DNA of 64,000 nt, from contig NZ_JAPYPG010000006.1 of assembly GCF_029937755.1 (NCBI RefSeq), positions 186,001 to 250,000 on the forward strand, in the 5' to 3' direction. How positions within the stretch are numbered: the first letter of the stretch is position 1; every line of letters begins with the position of its first letter. The DNA comes from Henriciella sp. Its GTDB lineage: Bacteria; Pseudomonadota; Alphaproteobacteria; Caulobacterales; Hyphomonadaceae. Both the position numbers and the translations under genes were made by a program. Below the pieces are notes generated by a model. The model had not been told where the DNA came from. It saw only the letters and a list, made by a program, of their open reading frames with translations, and did not search any database. This document shows positions 18,834-27,553 of this stretch, piece by piece.

Positions 18834-19201
18834 CAGGCGTCTCCCGTAAGTGGATGGACGTAGACTTCGTTATGCTTGATCAGGCTGTTTTCGAGCAGGA
18901 CAAGATCGAAGCCGCGAAGCTTGCCTTCCTTGCCGCCCTCGCCGATGTCGCAATACCAGCGCCCGCAAAAGCCGCCTTCGATGCCCCACACGGTTTCCGG
19001 CGTGTAGGTCATGGGCGGCGTCGAGCCGAAAAGCGTCTCCAGATAGGCTCCCAGCGCCTCACGGCTTTCCACGCCGTTGGGGACTTGCGGATCCTTGTAG
19101 ACGGTGTCGGCGCTGTAGAAGGAGACCAGCCGTGCGACATCCTTGTCCGTCCAGGCTTTCAGCCAGTCTGCGTTGAAGCGTTCCATATCCATCGGGCTCA
19201 T
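18833..19201 (-). CDS. SnoaL/NTF2-like small protein
   Basis: A 122-residue single-domain NTF2-like protein (MERFNADWLKAWTDKDVARLVSFYSADTVYKDP, then WGIEGGFCGRWYCDIGEG). This cone-shaped fold is used by polyketide cyclases, ketosteroid isomerases and many binding proteins. It lies between, and overlaps, a FAD monooxygenase-like gene (4 bp, ATGA) and a kinase gene (1 bp), so it probably acts on the same small molecule. I cannot assign catalytic residues with confidence. Confidence 0.8.
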   Translation of the reverse strand: MSPMDMERFNADWLKAWTDKDVARLVSFYSADTVYKDPQVPNGVESREALGAYLETLFGSTPPMTYTPETVWGIEGGFCGRWYCDIGEGGKEGKLRGFDLVLLENSLIKHNEVYVHPLTGDA

Positions 19202-20427
19202 GACTGCAGGACCCTCATCTTGTGCGCGTCGGTGAAGACCTCGTCGGGGACGCTTTCCGGCCCGCCCATGATGGCGAAGCCGTGCATGCCAAGCGATGGA
19301 TCAGCCGCGCTGCGTTCGTGATAGCTCTTGCGGCGGGCGCGGGCGTCCTCGCCAAATTCCATGTCCAGGGTGGCCTGAAGCATACCGGCAAAGCGAAGGC
19401 GACGCATTCGTTCGCGTCGTTCCTCCGCATACGAACGGAAGTCGGGCTCCTGGGCCTCCGGCGTCGATTTCAGAATATCGGAAACGATACGGACATCGCG
19501 ATAGGTGATGGACAGGCCCAGCCCGTTGATCGGGTCGTTCCAGCCCGCTGCGTCTCCGATCAGCACGCAACCATCCGCATACGGCTCATCGGTCCAGCTA
19601 TCATTGTTGAAGTAGGAGAAGAGGGGACCGGCGGGCGTTCCGGCAGCCAGCGCTTCATTGTCCGGGGCTGAGCGCATGCGGAACGCGTCGAGGAACTTCC
19701 GTGCGCCATCCTCGCCCTTGAAGCGGCCTTTTTCATCCAGCGCATAGCCGCCATAGACGCGGACCCGATCCCCGCCCTGCGGGAAGGCGAGGAAGCCGAA
19801 ATTGTCTTCCGTGCCGATAGCCTGGCGGGTCTCGTCCCAGCCGTGGACATTCTCCACAAGCAGGCCGGCAAACCAGTGATGCGGCTTGTCCTGATGGAGC
19901 GTCACCCCGGCTTCCTTGCGCACCAGCGACTGGCGGCCCTCGGCACCGACAATGAGTGGGGCCGTCGCCGTTATCTCTTTGCCATCGCTCTTGTACGTGA
20001 CCGAAGGCTTCGCGCCTAATGTGACACTGGTGACATTGACCCCACGAAGCGCCGTCGCGCCTGAGCGCACCGCTTCGTCGAACAGGGTCTGGCAATGATG
20101 CGGATGGCCGATAGCAAGCGGGCCGGGCACGCCTTCGGCAAAGATTTCCAGCGGAAGGGCGGTCTGCTCGGCTGTCGCCGGTTCGCGGCTTTCATCATAG
20201 GTGACGTGCGAGGTGATGTGATGGCCACCCGCCTGCCTTAGCAGGTCGTACAGCCCGAGCCGCCTGACCTCTGCCACGCCCCAGGGTGCAATCCATTCCC
20301 CGCGCACGCGGTCTTTATACTGGGTGGATTTTTCCAGCAGCAGGACAGAGCGTCCGGCCTTCGCCATCGTTGCGGCAAGGGCTGAACCGCCAATACCGCC
20401 GCCGACAATGATCAGGTCGTAGGTCAC
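19198..20427 (-). CDS. FAD-dependent monooxygenase/oxidoreductase
   Basis: A 409-residue p-hydroxybenzoate-hydroxylase-type flavoprotein. The dinucleotide fold begins at once (YDLIIVGGGIGGSALAATMAKAG) and the second FAD motif is GDAAGWNDPINGLGLS. I chose the GTG at 20427, two codons before that fold, with GGGAGGA upstream; the frame stays open about 140 codons further but encodes low-complexity sequence antisense to crcB. First gene of the operon with the SnoaL-like and kinase-like genes, divergent from crcB. Likely hydroxylates a hydrophobic ring compound. Confidence 0.87.
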   Translation of the reverse strand: MTYDLIIVGGGIGGSALAATMAKAGRSVLLLEKSTQYKDRVRGEWIAPWGVAEVRRLGLYDLLRQAGGHHITSHVTYDESREPATAEQTALPLEIFAEGVPGPLAIGHPHHCQTLFDEAVRSGATALRGVNVTSVTLGAKPSVTYKSDGKEITATAPLIVGAEGRQSLVRKEAGVTLHQDKPHHWFAGLLVENVHGWDETRQAIGTEDNFGFLAFPQGGDRVRVYGGYALDEKGRFKGEDGARKFLDAFRMRSAPDNEALAAGTPAGPLFSYFNNDSWTDEPYADGCVLIGDAAGWNDPINGLGLSITYRDVRIVSDILKSTPEAQEPDFRSYAEERRERMRRLRFAGMLQATLDMEFGEDARARRKSYHERSAADPSLGMHGFAIMGGPESVPDEVFTDAHKMRVLQS

Positions 20428-20571
20428 ATGATCCTCCCATGCGCCTCTTCCGGGGCGCTGATGTTGCTGAAAGGGTAGCTGCGCGACTGTTTCTGGCAAG
20501 ACGGGACGCTGCGTCAGGTAGCCTGAAGCCGGGCCTGTCAATTCGTCCGCAATCGCCTTAAAAGCCGCAGC

Positions 20572-20961
20572 ATGAACGGTTTTCTCTATGTAGCTCTGGG
20601 CGGCGCCATCGGCGCGAGCCTGCGTCACGGCGCAGGGCTGGCGGCCATCCGCATGGGCCTGTCTGGCTGGCCATGGGCGACCTTCTTCGTGAACCTCGTG
20701 GGCAGCCTCGCCATGGGTCTGCTGATCGGCTTTCTCGCTTTCCGCGGCGAAGCGCTGGGCGGCGGACAGAATATGCGCCTCTTCCTGGCCACCGGCCTGC
20801 TCGGCGGCTTTACGACTTTCTCGGCTTTTTCGCTCGAGATCGCGCAATATATCCAGAAGGATGACTGGCTGCGCGCCATAGCCTATGCGGGGCTTTCGGT
20901 GCTTGCCGGTCTTGTCCTTGTTTTCATCGGCATGATGATCATGAAAAGGGTGCTCGCATGA
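20572..20961 (+). CDS. crcB: Fluoride ion exporter CrcB
   Basis: A 129-residue four-TM Fluc channel that exports fluoride as a dual-topology dimer. Family motifs are visible: GGAIGASLRHG at the N-terminus, WATFFVNLVGSLAMG in TM2, and GLLGGFTTFSAFSLE, the phenylalanine-box region in TM3. The length is normal. I looked for a fluoride riboswitch upstream (20428-20571) and saw no match to its conserved pseudoknot elements. The stop overlaps the start of the downstream rluC-like gene (ATGA), so they are cotranscribed. Confidence 0.95.
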   Translation: MNGFLYVALGGAIGASLRHGAGLAAIRMGLSGWPWATFFVNLVGSLAMGLLIGFLAFRGEALGGGQNMRLFLATGLLGGFTTFSAFSLEIAQYIQKDDWLRAIAYAGLSVLAGLVLVFIGMMIMKRVLA

Positions 20962-21953
20962 GCCAGCAGGTGATCAATGAAACCGTTAGCCCGAAGGAAG
21001 AGGGCGTTCGCCTCGACCGCTGGGTGAAGCGCCGCTTGCCTGTCACGCAGGGCCAGCTGGAGAAGCTGCTGCGCTCCGGACAGATCCGCGTCGACGGCTC
21101 ACGCGCCAAGGCGAATACCCGCCTTGATGCCGGTATGGTCGTGCGCCTGCCGCCCGTCCACCAGCCGACGGCAGAGGAAAAGAAGGCCCGCAAGGCCAAT
21201 ACGGCCTCGTCACGCGATGAGCAGTTCATGCGCGAAATGGTCATCTATCAGGATGACGAGATGTTCGCGCTCAACAAGCCCGCCGGTATCGCGGTGCAGG
21301 GCGGCACCAAGCAGGGCGACCGTCACATTGACGGCATGCTCGATATCCTGTCGGACGATGAGTACCGACCGAAACTGGTCCACCGCCTCGACAAGGAAAC
21401 CTCCGGCCTGCTGATCATTGCGCGCCACCCGGCAGCCGCAGCCCGGCTCGGCGACCTCTTCCGCTCCCGCGAAATGGAAAAGGTCTACTGGGCCGTCACC
21501 GTCGGTGCGCCAAAGCCGCCCGCTGGCCAGGTGCGCTGCTGGATGACGAAGGGGCAGGGGCCGGAAGGCCGCGAACGCATGGTCCAGTGCGCGCAGAACG
21601 ATGAAGGCGCGCGCCATGCCATCACGGATTATGTGACGGTTTCGCAGGCGGCCCAGAAAGCCGCCTGGGTGGCGCTTCGTCCGCAGACGGGCCGGATGCA
21701 CCAGCTGCGCTTCCATATGCACGAGCTCGGCACCTCCATCCTCGGCGACGACAAGTATGTCACCCGCCGGGAAGTGCCGCAGGGTGTCGCCGATGGCCTG
21801 CACCTGCATGCCCGCGCACTGCTGATCCCGCGCAAGAACAAGAAGCCGCTACTGCTCCAGGCGCCACTGTCGGGCCATATGAAACAGACGTTCAAGACGC
21901 TCGGCTTCCTCGAGGAAGAGGCGGGCAAGGACCCGCTGGAGCTCTTTATCTAG
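20958..21953 (+). CDS. rluC: RluC-type 23S rRNA pseudouridine synthase
   Basis: A 331-residue enzyme with an N-terminal S4 RNA-binding domain (VRLDRWVKRRLPVTQGQLEKLLRSGQIRVDG, about 14-45) and a RluA catalytic domain with HRLDKETSGLLIIARHP. GRMHQLRFHMHELGTSILGD is the C-terminal block. The S4 domain and length fit RluC/RluD; the crcB-rluC-HAD order is common in alphaproteobacteria, where the gene is usually annotated rluC (23S positions 955, 2504, 2580). It is coupled to crcB by a 4-base overlap, and its stop overlaps the ribosome site of the next gene. Confidence 0.9.
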   Translation: MSQQVINETVSPKEEGVRLDRWVKRRLPVTQGQLEKLLRSGQIRVDGSRAKANTRLDAGMVVRLPPVHQPTAEEKKARKANTASSRDEQFMREMVIYQDDEMFALNKPAGIAVQGGTKQGDRHIDGMLDILSDDEYRPKLVHRLDKETSGLLIIARHPAAAARLGDLFRSREMEKVYWAVTVGAPKPPAGQVRCWMTKGQGPEGRERMVQCAQNDEGARHAITDYVTVSQAAQKAAWVALRPQTGRMHQLRFHMHELGTSILGDDKYVTRREVPQGVADGLHLHARALLIPRKNKKPLLLQAPLSGHMKQTFKTLGFLEEEAGKDPLELFI

Positions 21954-21962
21954 GAGGCGCCG

Positions 21963-22658
21963 ATGACGCTGAAGCTCGCCATCTGGGATATGGACGGTAC
22001 CATTGTGGATTCCCGCGAGGTCATACAGACGGCCATGTGCCGGGCCTTCGGCATGTGCGGCCTGCCGGAACCGGCCTATGAGGAGACGCGCAAGATCGTC
22101 GGGCTCGGCCTGGACGAAGCCTGCCGTACGCTCGCGCCGGACTATGATGACCTGCCAGGTCTGGTCGAGGCCTATCGTCAGGCCTTTATTGCGCGGCGCA
22201 CGGAGAAGGGGTTTCGTGAACCCCTCTATGAGGGCGCTATCGAGACGCTGGAGCGCCTCGCCAACGACAACTGGCTGATCGCCATGGCGACAGGCAAGTC
22301 CCATCGCGGCATCCGCGCGATTTTCGAGATGCATCCGCTGGAGCAATATTTCGACACGATCTGGTGCGCCGATGACGGCCCCGGCAAGCCACATCCCTTC
22401 ATGGTCGAGCAATGCATGGGCACGCTCGGCTGCGAGCCGAATCAGAGCCTGATTATCGGCGACGCCATCCATGACATCGCCATGGGGCGCAATGCGGGGA
22501 TCCATACGATGGGGGTCAGCTGGGGCTTCGGGCGTACCGAGGAGCTGGACGCCGCAGGCGCCCACGAAGTTCACCACGACTTCCGCAGTCTGGGCGACGG
22601 ATTGCAGAAATTTGCCGCAAAAAGATTTAACCTAGATGGAACCGGCGTTTCGGTCTAA
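21963..22658 (+). CDS. HAD-superfamily hydrolase (phosphoglycolate phosphatase-like)
   Basis: A 231-residue HAD phosphatase. Motif I is WDMDGTIVDS with the nucleophile Asp; motif IV is GDAIHDIAMGRNAG. The helical cap (residues about 18-90) is of the C1 PGP type. The substrate is unknown; such genes next to rluC may remove damaged metabolites. TAGGAGG, made partly from the rluC stop, precedes the ATG, so this is the third gene of the crcB operon. Confidence 0.88.
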   Translation: MTLKLAIWDMDGTIVDSREVIQTAMCRAFGMCGLPEPAYEETRKIVGLGLDEACRTLAPDYDDLPGLVEAYRQAFIARRTEKGFREPLYEGAIETLERLANDNWLIAMATGKSHRGIRAIFEMHPLEQYFDTIWCADDGPGKPHPFMVEQCMGTLGCEPNQSLIIGDAIHDIAMGRNAGIHTMGVSWGFGRTEELDAAGAHEVHHDFRSLGDGLQKFAAKRFNLDGTGVSV

Positions 22659-22698
22659 CGTTGGTCGCTCGGATGTCTAACAACCCAAGGGGATCCTT

Positions 22699-22848
22699 AT
22701 GAAGAAATCCATGCTCGCACTTCTCTTTGCTATCGGCGCCGCTGGTACCGGTACACTCGCTGCCTGCGACACCAATGACGGTCCGGTCGAAGAAGCCGGT
22801 GAAGAGGTCGATGAGGCCGCAGACGAAGTCGAAGAAGAAGTCGATTAA
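22699..22848 (+). CDS. Small acidic entericidin-like lipoprotein
   Basis: A 49-residue ORF starting MKKSMLALLFAIGAAG, with lipobox LAAC at residues 20-23. The mature part of about 27 residues is almost entirely acidic (EEAGEEVDEAADEVEEEVD) and could form an amphipathic helix. This resembles entericidin-type small lipoproteins. AAGGGGATCC precedes the ATG and two hairpins follow, consistent with an abundant monocistronic transcript. The role is unproven. Confidence 0.75.
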   Translation: MKKSMLALLFAIGAAGTGTLAACDTNDGPVEEAGEEVDEAADEVEEEVD

Positions 22849-22868
22849 GTCTTCATACCGACAGTTTC

Positions 22869-22916
22869 CTGGCCCTCGGGCCAGAAGTGGAAAGCCAGCC
22901 TTCGGGCTGGCTTTCT
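22869..22916 (+). terminator. Double hairpin after the small lipoprotein gene
   Basis: Two consecutive hairpins: CTGGCCC/GGGCCAG (about 22869-22884) and AAAGCCAGCC/GGCTGGCTTT around TTCG (22891-22913). The second, a UUCG-capped 10-bp stem with trailing Ts, is the better terminator. Confidence 0.85.
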
Positions 22917-23012
22917 TGCATTCGGATCATGACATTTTCTTCAGAAAGCATGGATCGGTTCGCGCGGCTCGACGTTTGTTTTTCGTACCCCACAGTAAAC
23001 AGGACAAGCAGA

Positions 23013-23468
23013 ATGCGCCTGAGTTTTCACTATCTTCTTGCAGGACTTACGGGCGCCGCTTTTGCCGGTGGTGCCGTGGCTCTCGCTGCCAATAGTATTT
23101 CGCCCCAGAAGACGCCGTCGCTCCCCCAGAATTTTACCGCTGCCGATGAAGCAGTGTTTTCACATGAATTCCGGACGGCAAGTGGAGTCTGTGATGTGGG
23201 GCTTGCAGAACGTGACATATGTTTCGACCGCTCCCCGCTCGAGACCCGCATCGTGAAAGGTGAGCCCTTCCCGCAGCACATGTATCCGCTTTCGCTTGAG
23301 TGGCGTGCCAAGCTAGCGATGACGCGCAAGGCGACCGAGCTGAAGACGGTCCGCATTGGCCGCACGATTGCCCTGGTCAATCGCGAGACCGGCATGGTTG
23401 CTGACACGATGTATCTTGGCGAGCAGCCGCAAACCGAGATGGTGCAGACCGAGCGTGCGGCTGGCTGA
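23013..23468 (+). CDS. Exported hypothetical protein
   Basis: A 151-residue protein with an N-terminal export signal or anchor (about 1-27, LLAGLTGAAFAGGAVALAA). The mature part has one Cys pair (GVCDVGLAERDICFDRSP) and a strand-rich C-terminal section (LKTVRIGRTIALVNRETGMVADTMYL). ATG 23013 was chosen because AGGACAAG precedes it; the frame is open upstream through the terminator, which is unlikely to be coding. No family recognised; an envelope location is likely. Confidence 0.65.
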   Translation: MRLSFHYLLAGLTGAAFAGGAVALAANSISPQKTPSLPQNFTAADEAVFSHEFRTASGVCDVGLAERDICFDRSPLETRIVKGEPFPQHMYPLSLEWRAKLAMTRKATELKTVRIGRTIALVNRETGMVADTMYLGEQPQTEMVQTERAAG

Positions 23469-23517
23469 GACAGCTTGCCCGTTTCCTTCCCGCAGATGAC
23501 GTGGCATCTGGCTGCCC

Positions 23518-24246
23518 ATGTCGAACACATCACCGAACAGACAGGATCTGCCGCGCCGCTTCTACAAGACGGTGTCAGTCGTTGAGAGCGATGGCGGCTG
23601 GCGCATCGAGCTGGATGGCCGCCCGGTCAAGACACCGGCCAAGGCCGAGCTGAGCCTGCCGAATGAAACCCTTGCCCGCCATACCGCCGATGAGTGGGAG
23701 GCCCAGGGCGAGCATATTGATCCCACCGCGATGCCGATCACGCGGCTGGCTAATGTCGCGATCGACCGCACACCGCACACCCGGGAAGAGCTGGCGCAAG
23801 AGGTCGCGAAATACACGACAACCGATCTCGTCTGCCACCTCGCCGAGGGGCCGACGGAGCTGCGCGAACGCCAGGAAGAAAAGTGGCGCCCGCTTCGCGA
23901 CTGGGCTGGTCGCTCTCTGGGGATCGTGTTGCTCCCCGTGGAAGGCGTGATTGCGTCACCGCAACCGGATGCTTCTACTGAAGCGGCCCGCCTGCATGCG
24001 CTGAGCCTCGACGATTTCCGCCTGACGGCGCTGGTCTGGGCGACGGGGCTTTATGGCTCCGCGGTGCTGGCGCTGGCCGTCGAGCAGGGGGAGATCGATG
24101 CCGACGATGCTTTCGAGCGCTCGCGGATCGATGAGGCCTGGCAGATCGAGCAATGGGGCGAGGACGCCGAGGCCCGTCAGGCGACCGAAGCACGCCGGGC
24201 CGATGCGCGTGCACTCGGAAAACTCTTTTCCGCGTTCGCGCGTTAG
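23518..24246 (+). CDS. ATP12-family F1-ATPase assembly chaperone
   Basis: A 242-residue member of the ATP12 family, which binds the F1 alpha subunit during ATP synthase assembly; the family is shared by alphaproteobacteria and mitochondria. Diagnostic blocks are RRFYKTVSVVESDGGWRIELDGRPVKTPAK and WEAQGEHIDPTAMPITRLANVAIDR. The length is typical of bacterial members. No atp genes are adjacent, which is usual. It also supports the alphaproteobacterial assignment. Confidence 0.93.
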   Translation: MSNTSPNRQDLPRRFYKTVSVVESDGGWRIELDGRPVKTPAKAELSLPNETLARHTADEWEAQGEHIDPTAMPITRLANVAIDRTPHTREELAQEVAKYTTTDLVCHLAEGPTELRERQEEKWRPLRDWAGRSLGIVLLPVEGVIASPQPDASTEAARLHALSLDDFRLTALVWATGLYGSAVLALAVEQGEIDADDAFERSRIDEAWQIEQWGEDAEARQATEARRADARALGKLFSAFAR

Positions 24247-24279
24247 GTAAGCTCCCGCCAGTTTCTCTGGAGCTTTACC

Positions 24280-24915
24280 ATGACAAAATCCATTGCCTTT
24301 CTTTTTGCGGCTAGCCTGCTTGCCGTCACGGCTTGTGGCCAGCCCGAGCCGTCCGAACCGGAAACCAGCGCCGAACTGCCGGCCTTGCCAGGCGCCGAAG
24401 ACGATGATGCCGAGGCCGAGCGCCCGACAAATGCGCCGCCGACGCTCAACGAAGAGGAAAAGGCCGAGATGGACCGGGCCTGCTCGACGGTCTCTGTCGA
24501 GGGCATGTGCAATGTTGCGTTCGGCATGACCGAGGAAGAGGCTCGCGAGGCCTTCCCGACGGAGCTCTATGGCGGCGTGCAGGAAAACCCATCCTGCTAT
24601 TACCTTCGTCCGAGCGCCACCTCCTATGGCCGCGCCTTCATGGTCGAGGGCGGCACGGTGCAGCGCGTGGATGTCCGCGATGGCAGTGCGAAGACGCTGC
24701 TCGGTGCCGGCGTCGGCACGCCGCTCGACGAGGTCGAGGCGATGTATGAAGACACACAGCGCACGCCGAACAAGTATGCCCCGGCCAATGACGACCTGAA
24801 GGCCGATCTCGGCGAGGGCGTCTACGCCGTCTTCGAGGAGGGCAGCGACGGCAAGGTTCGTGCCTTCCGTGTCGGCCTCGAACCGGCGGTCGACTTTGTC
24901 GAAGGCTGCGGATAA
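24280..24915 (+). CDS. Acidic hypothetical lipoprotein
   Basis: A 211-residue protein with a lipoprotein signal (lipobox VTAC) and an acidic Pro/Glu linker. The folded part begins near residue 65 (MDRACSTVSVEGMCNVAFGMTEEEAREAF). It has four further cysteines, the last in the tail FVEGCG. The pattern of a short helix, a Cys pair and LLGAGVGTPLDEVEAMYED recalls the SmpA/BamE-like or PepSY-like fold in small lipoproteins, but that is weak. It starts 33 bases after atp12 and may be cotranscribed. Confidence 0.7.
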   Translation: MTKSIAFLFAASLLAVTACGQPEPSEPETSAELPALPGAEDDDAEAERPTNAPPTLNEEEKAEMDRACSTVSVEGMCNVAFGMTEEEAREAFPTELYGGVQENPSCYYLRPSATSYGRAFMVEGGTVQRVDVRDGSAKTLLGAGVGTPLDEVEAMYEDTQRTPNKYAPANDDLKADLGEGVYAVFEEGSDGKVRAFRVGLEPAVDFVEGCG

Positions 24916-25012
24916 GGCTTTCAACCCTCTGAAAAACATTGGTTTTCTTCGTGAACGCCAGCCCAACGGGCCGGTCATGCGGGGTTCCGGAAGGGTGTGT
25001 TTTCCTGCACCC

Positions 25013-25702
25013 ATGATGAAACGCATCATGAGCAATCGAGTGGCGGCGCTGGCTTTGGCGGCAATCCCACTCACCGCGGCCCCGGCCTTCGCGGATGCCC
25101 CGGCCACGACGACGCAGACCGCGCTCAGTGGTCTGTCACTCAATGTCGCCGACGCGTCCTTTTATGTCTCGGTCGGCCATGACCGCTGGCGCGGCCGCAA
25201 TGGACGCACATACCGGACCAATCAGTGGGGCCAGAGCCCGCGCGAGGTTCGACATCTTCGCCGCGATGCCCTGCAACGCTGCGCCGGCGCGATCCAGCGC
25301 CAAGGCTACCGTGCCGGCTTCCGTGATGTCGACATTGATGACGACTACCGGGTCCGCCAGCTTGGGCCGCGCGGCTTTCGGGTCCGCTTCGACGATGTCG
25401 AGTTCGAAGGCCGCCGCCGTGAGTTCGAGCGCGATGTGCGCTGCACTGTGCGCCGTGGCAATGTCGTCAAGCTGATCGGCCTGCCGCAGCCGGGCCGCCG
25501 CGGCTGGAACAATCGCCGCTATGACCATGACTGGAAGCATGGCCGGGACCGCGACCACTATCGCGACCGTGACCGCTATGACCACCATGACCGGGGGCAT
25601 CGCGGCCGGGACTGGAGCGACAACAAGGATCGCGGCCGGCGCACCGGCCCGGGGGGTGTGCGGGCCTATGGCGAGCTGAAAGGGGGCCGCCCCGGCAGCT
25701 GA
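25013..25702 (+). CDS. Secreted basic protein with Arg/Asp/His/Tyr-rich tail
   Basis: A 229-residue protein with a signal peptide (about 1-27, PAFA). The middle contains GRNGRTYRTNQWGQ and a region of Arg-rich strands with two Cys (ALQRCAGAIQ, VRCTVRRGN). From about residue 165 it is a low-complexity run of RD, HD, YD units (WKHGRDRDHYRDRDRYDHHDR), an RcnB-like or metal-binding style tail. Alternative starts at 25016 and 25028. Its frame overlaps the end of the upstream lipoprotein gene only upstream of the chosen start. Function unknown. Confidence 0.65.
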   Translation: MMKRIMSNRVAALALAAIPLTAAPAFADAPATTTQTALSGLSLNVADASFYVSVGHDRWRGRNGRTYRTNQWGQSPREVRHLRRDALQRCAGAIQRQGYRAGFRDVDIDDDYRVRQLGPRGFRVRFDDVEFEGRRREFERDVRCTVRRGNVVKLIGLPQPGRRGWNNRRYDHDWKHGRDRDHYRDRDRYDHHDRGHRGRDWSDNKDRGRRTGPGGVRAYGELKGGRPGS

Positions 25703-25838
25703 TCCGGCTCGTTGATACGTCGAAAAGCATGGAGGAAAGGGCAGGTTGTCTCAGCGGCAGCCTGTCCTTTTTCTTGCGTCATCGCTCCGTCTGCGTATCA
25801 AGGGCAGCAGATTTGAAAGTTCTGACGGAGTGTGCCCC

Positions 25839-27371
25839 ATGAAGGATGTGATCGACGCGCTTGAGGCGAAACGCGAGGAAGCCCGCCTTGGCGGTGGGCA
25901 GGACCGGATCGAGAAACAGCACGCCAAGGGCAAGCTCACCGCGCGCGAACGCATCACCATGCTGCTCGACGAGGGCAGCTTCGAGGAAACCGACATGTTC
26001 GTGGAGCACCGCTCCCACGATTTCGGCATGGAAAAACAGCGCATTCCGGGTGACGGCGTGGTCACCGGCTTCGGCACGGTAAATGGCCGTCTGGTCTATG
26101 TCTTCTCCAAGGACTTCACCGTCTTCGGTGGCTCGCTGTCGAAGGCGCAGTCGGAAAAGATCGTGAAGGTGCAGAAGGCCGCCGTGAAGAATGGCGCGCC
26201 CGTGGTCGGCATTTTCGATGCGGGCGGCGCGCGTATCCAGGAAGGCGTCGATTCGCTGGCTGGCTATGCCGACATCTTCATGGAGAACGTTCTCTCCTCA
26301 GGCGTCATCCCGCAGATTTCCGTCATCATGGGCCCGTGTGCCGGTGGCGATGTCTATTCCCCGGCGATGACCGACTTCATCTTCATGGTGAAGGACACCT
26401 CCTACATGTATGTGACCGGTCCGGACGTGGTGAAGACCGTCACGAACGAGGAAGTCACCCACGAATCCCTGGGCGGGGCGTCGGTCCATGCCAAGAAGTC
26501 GGGCGTGGCCGATGGCGCGTTCGAGAACGATATCGAGGCGCTGGTGCAGATGCGCCGCCTGATCGACTACCTGCCGCTGTCCAACCTCGAATCCCCGCCG
26601 ACGCGGCCGAGCTTCGATGACCCCGAACGCGTCGAGCCATCGCTGGACACGCTCATCCCGGACAATCCGAACACGCCTTACGACATGAAGGAACTGGTCG
26701 AGAAGACGGTGGATGAGGGTGACTTCTTCGAGATCAGCCCGGACTTCGGTGCCAACATCCTGTGCGGCTTCGGGCGTATGGAAGGCTCGACCGTGGGGAT
26801 CGTCGCCAACCAGCCGATGACGCTCGCCGGGGTGCTCGACATCGACAGCTCGCGCAAGGCGTCACGCTTTGTGCGCTTCTGCGACTGCTTCAACATCCCG
26901 ATCGTCACCTTTGTCGACGTGCCGGGCTTCATGCCGGGCACCAAGCAGGAATATGGCGGCCTCATCAAGCATGGCGCCAAGCTGCTCTTCGCCTATGCCG
27001 AGGCCACCGTGCCGAAGGTCACCGTGATCACGCGCAAGGCCTATGGCGGTGCCTATGACGTGATGAGCTCCAAGCATCTGCGCGGCGACATGAACTATGC
27101 CTGGCCCACCGCCGAGATCGCCGTGATGGGCGCGAAGGGCGCGGTGGAAATCATCTTCCGGAAGGATCTGGGCGACGAGAAAAAGATCGCCGAGCACACG
27201 AAGATGTATGAGGACAATTTCGCCAACCCCTACGTCGCGGCGCGCAAGGGCTATATCGACGACATCATCATGCCCCACTCCACCCGCCGCCGCGTCTGCA
27301 AGGCGCTACGCACACTGCGGAACAAGTCGCTCGAGAACCCGTGGAAGAAGCACGATAATATTCCGCTTTAG
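25839..27371 (+). CDS. pccB: Propionyl-CoA carboxylase, beta (carboxyltransferase) subunit
   Basis: Transfers CO2 from carboxybiotin to propionyl-CoA to make methylmalonyl-CoA. The 510-residue protein has the two crotonase-like halves of acyl-CoA carboxylase beta subunits: [24 protein letters not shown] and [19 protein letters not shown] in the first, and [39 protein letters not shown] and [19 protein letters not shown] in the second. ATG 25839 follows ACGGAG at good spacing. The biotin-carrying alpha subunit and mutase are not in this window after it; an AT-richer protease insertion follows, which may have split the locus. Confidence 0.95.
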   Translation: MKDVIDALEAKREEARLGGGQDRIEKQHAKGKLTARERITMLLDEGSFEETDMFVEHRSHDFGMEKQRIPGDGVVTGFGTVNGRLVYVFSKDFTVFGGSLSKAQSEKIVKVQKAAVKNGAPVVGIFDAGGARIQEGVDSLAGYADIFMENVLSSGVIPQISVIMGPCAGGDVYSPAMTDFIFMVKDTSYMYVTGPDVVKTVTNEEVTHESLGGASVHAKKSGVADGAFENDIEALVQMRRLIDYLPLSNLESPPTRPSFDDPERVEPSLDTLIPDNPNTPYDMKELVEKTVDEGDFFEISPDFGANILCGFGRMEGSTVGIVANQPMTLAGVLDIDSSRKASRFVRFCDCFNIPIVTFVDVPGFMPGTKQEYGGLIKHGAKLLFAYAEATVPKVTVITRKAYGGAYDVMSSKHLRGDMNYAWPTAEIAVMGAKGAVEIIFRKDLGDEKKIAEHTKMYEDNFANPYVAARKGYIDDIIMPHSTRRRVCKALRTLRNKSLENPWKKHDNIPL

Positions 27372-27398
27372 GCTTCGAAGACGGTTTGCCTGAGCAAA

Positions 27399-27423
27399 TC
27401 AATCGATCCAGTGAATCGATTGA
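27399..27423. terminator. 9-bp perfect hairpin after pccB
   Basis: TCAATCGAT (27399-27407) and ATCGATTGA (27415-27423) with a 7-nt loop. There is no T run, so it may be a weak terminator, a processing hairpin or a junction mark where base composition drops. Confidence 0.4.
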
Positions 27424-27553
27424 AGGCATAGAAGGCCACGGCAGTGGATTCAACCGGAAGCTTTGCTTCTATATCAGAGGCTGATTCCCAAATACGAAGT
27501 TGAACAGTCCTTTCAGCGGAGTAGACGGTTGAATTCGAACGAGCACACAGAAC

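Noticed and set aside
17787-18863. Plus-strand ORF of 358 codons opposite the phosphotransferase gene
   Set aside because: Antisense shadow; the minus-strand gene has catalytic motifs and operon overlaps.
20428-20571. Fluoride riboswitch upstream of crcB
   Set aside because: I searched for the conserved pseudoknot segments and did not find them; the interval is also the promoter of the divergent operon.
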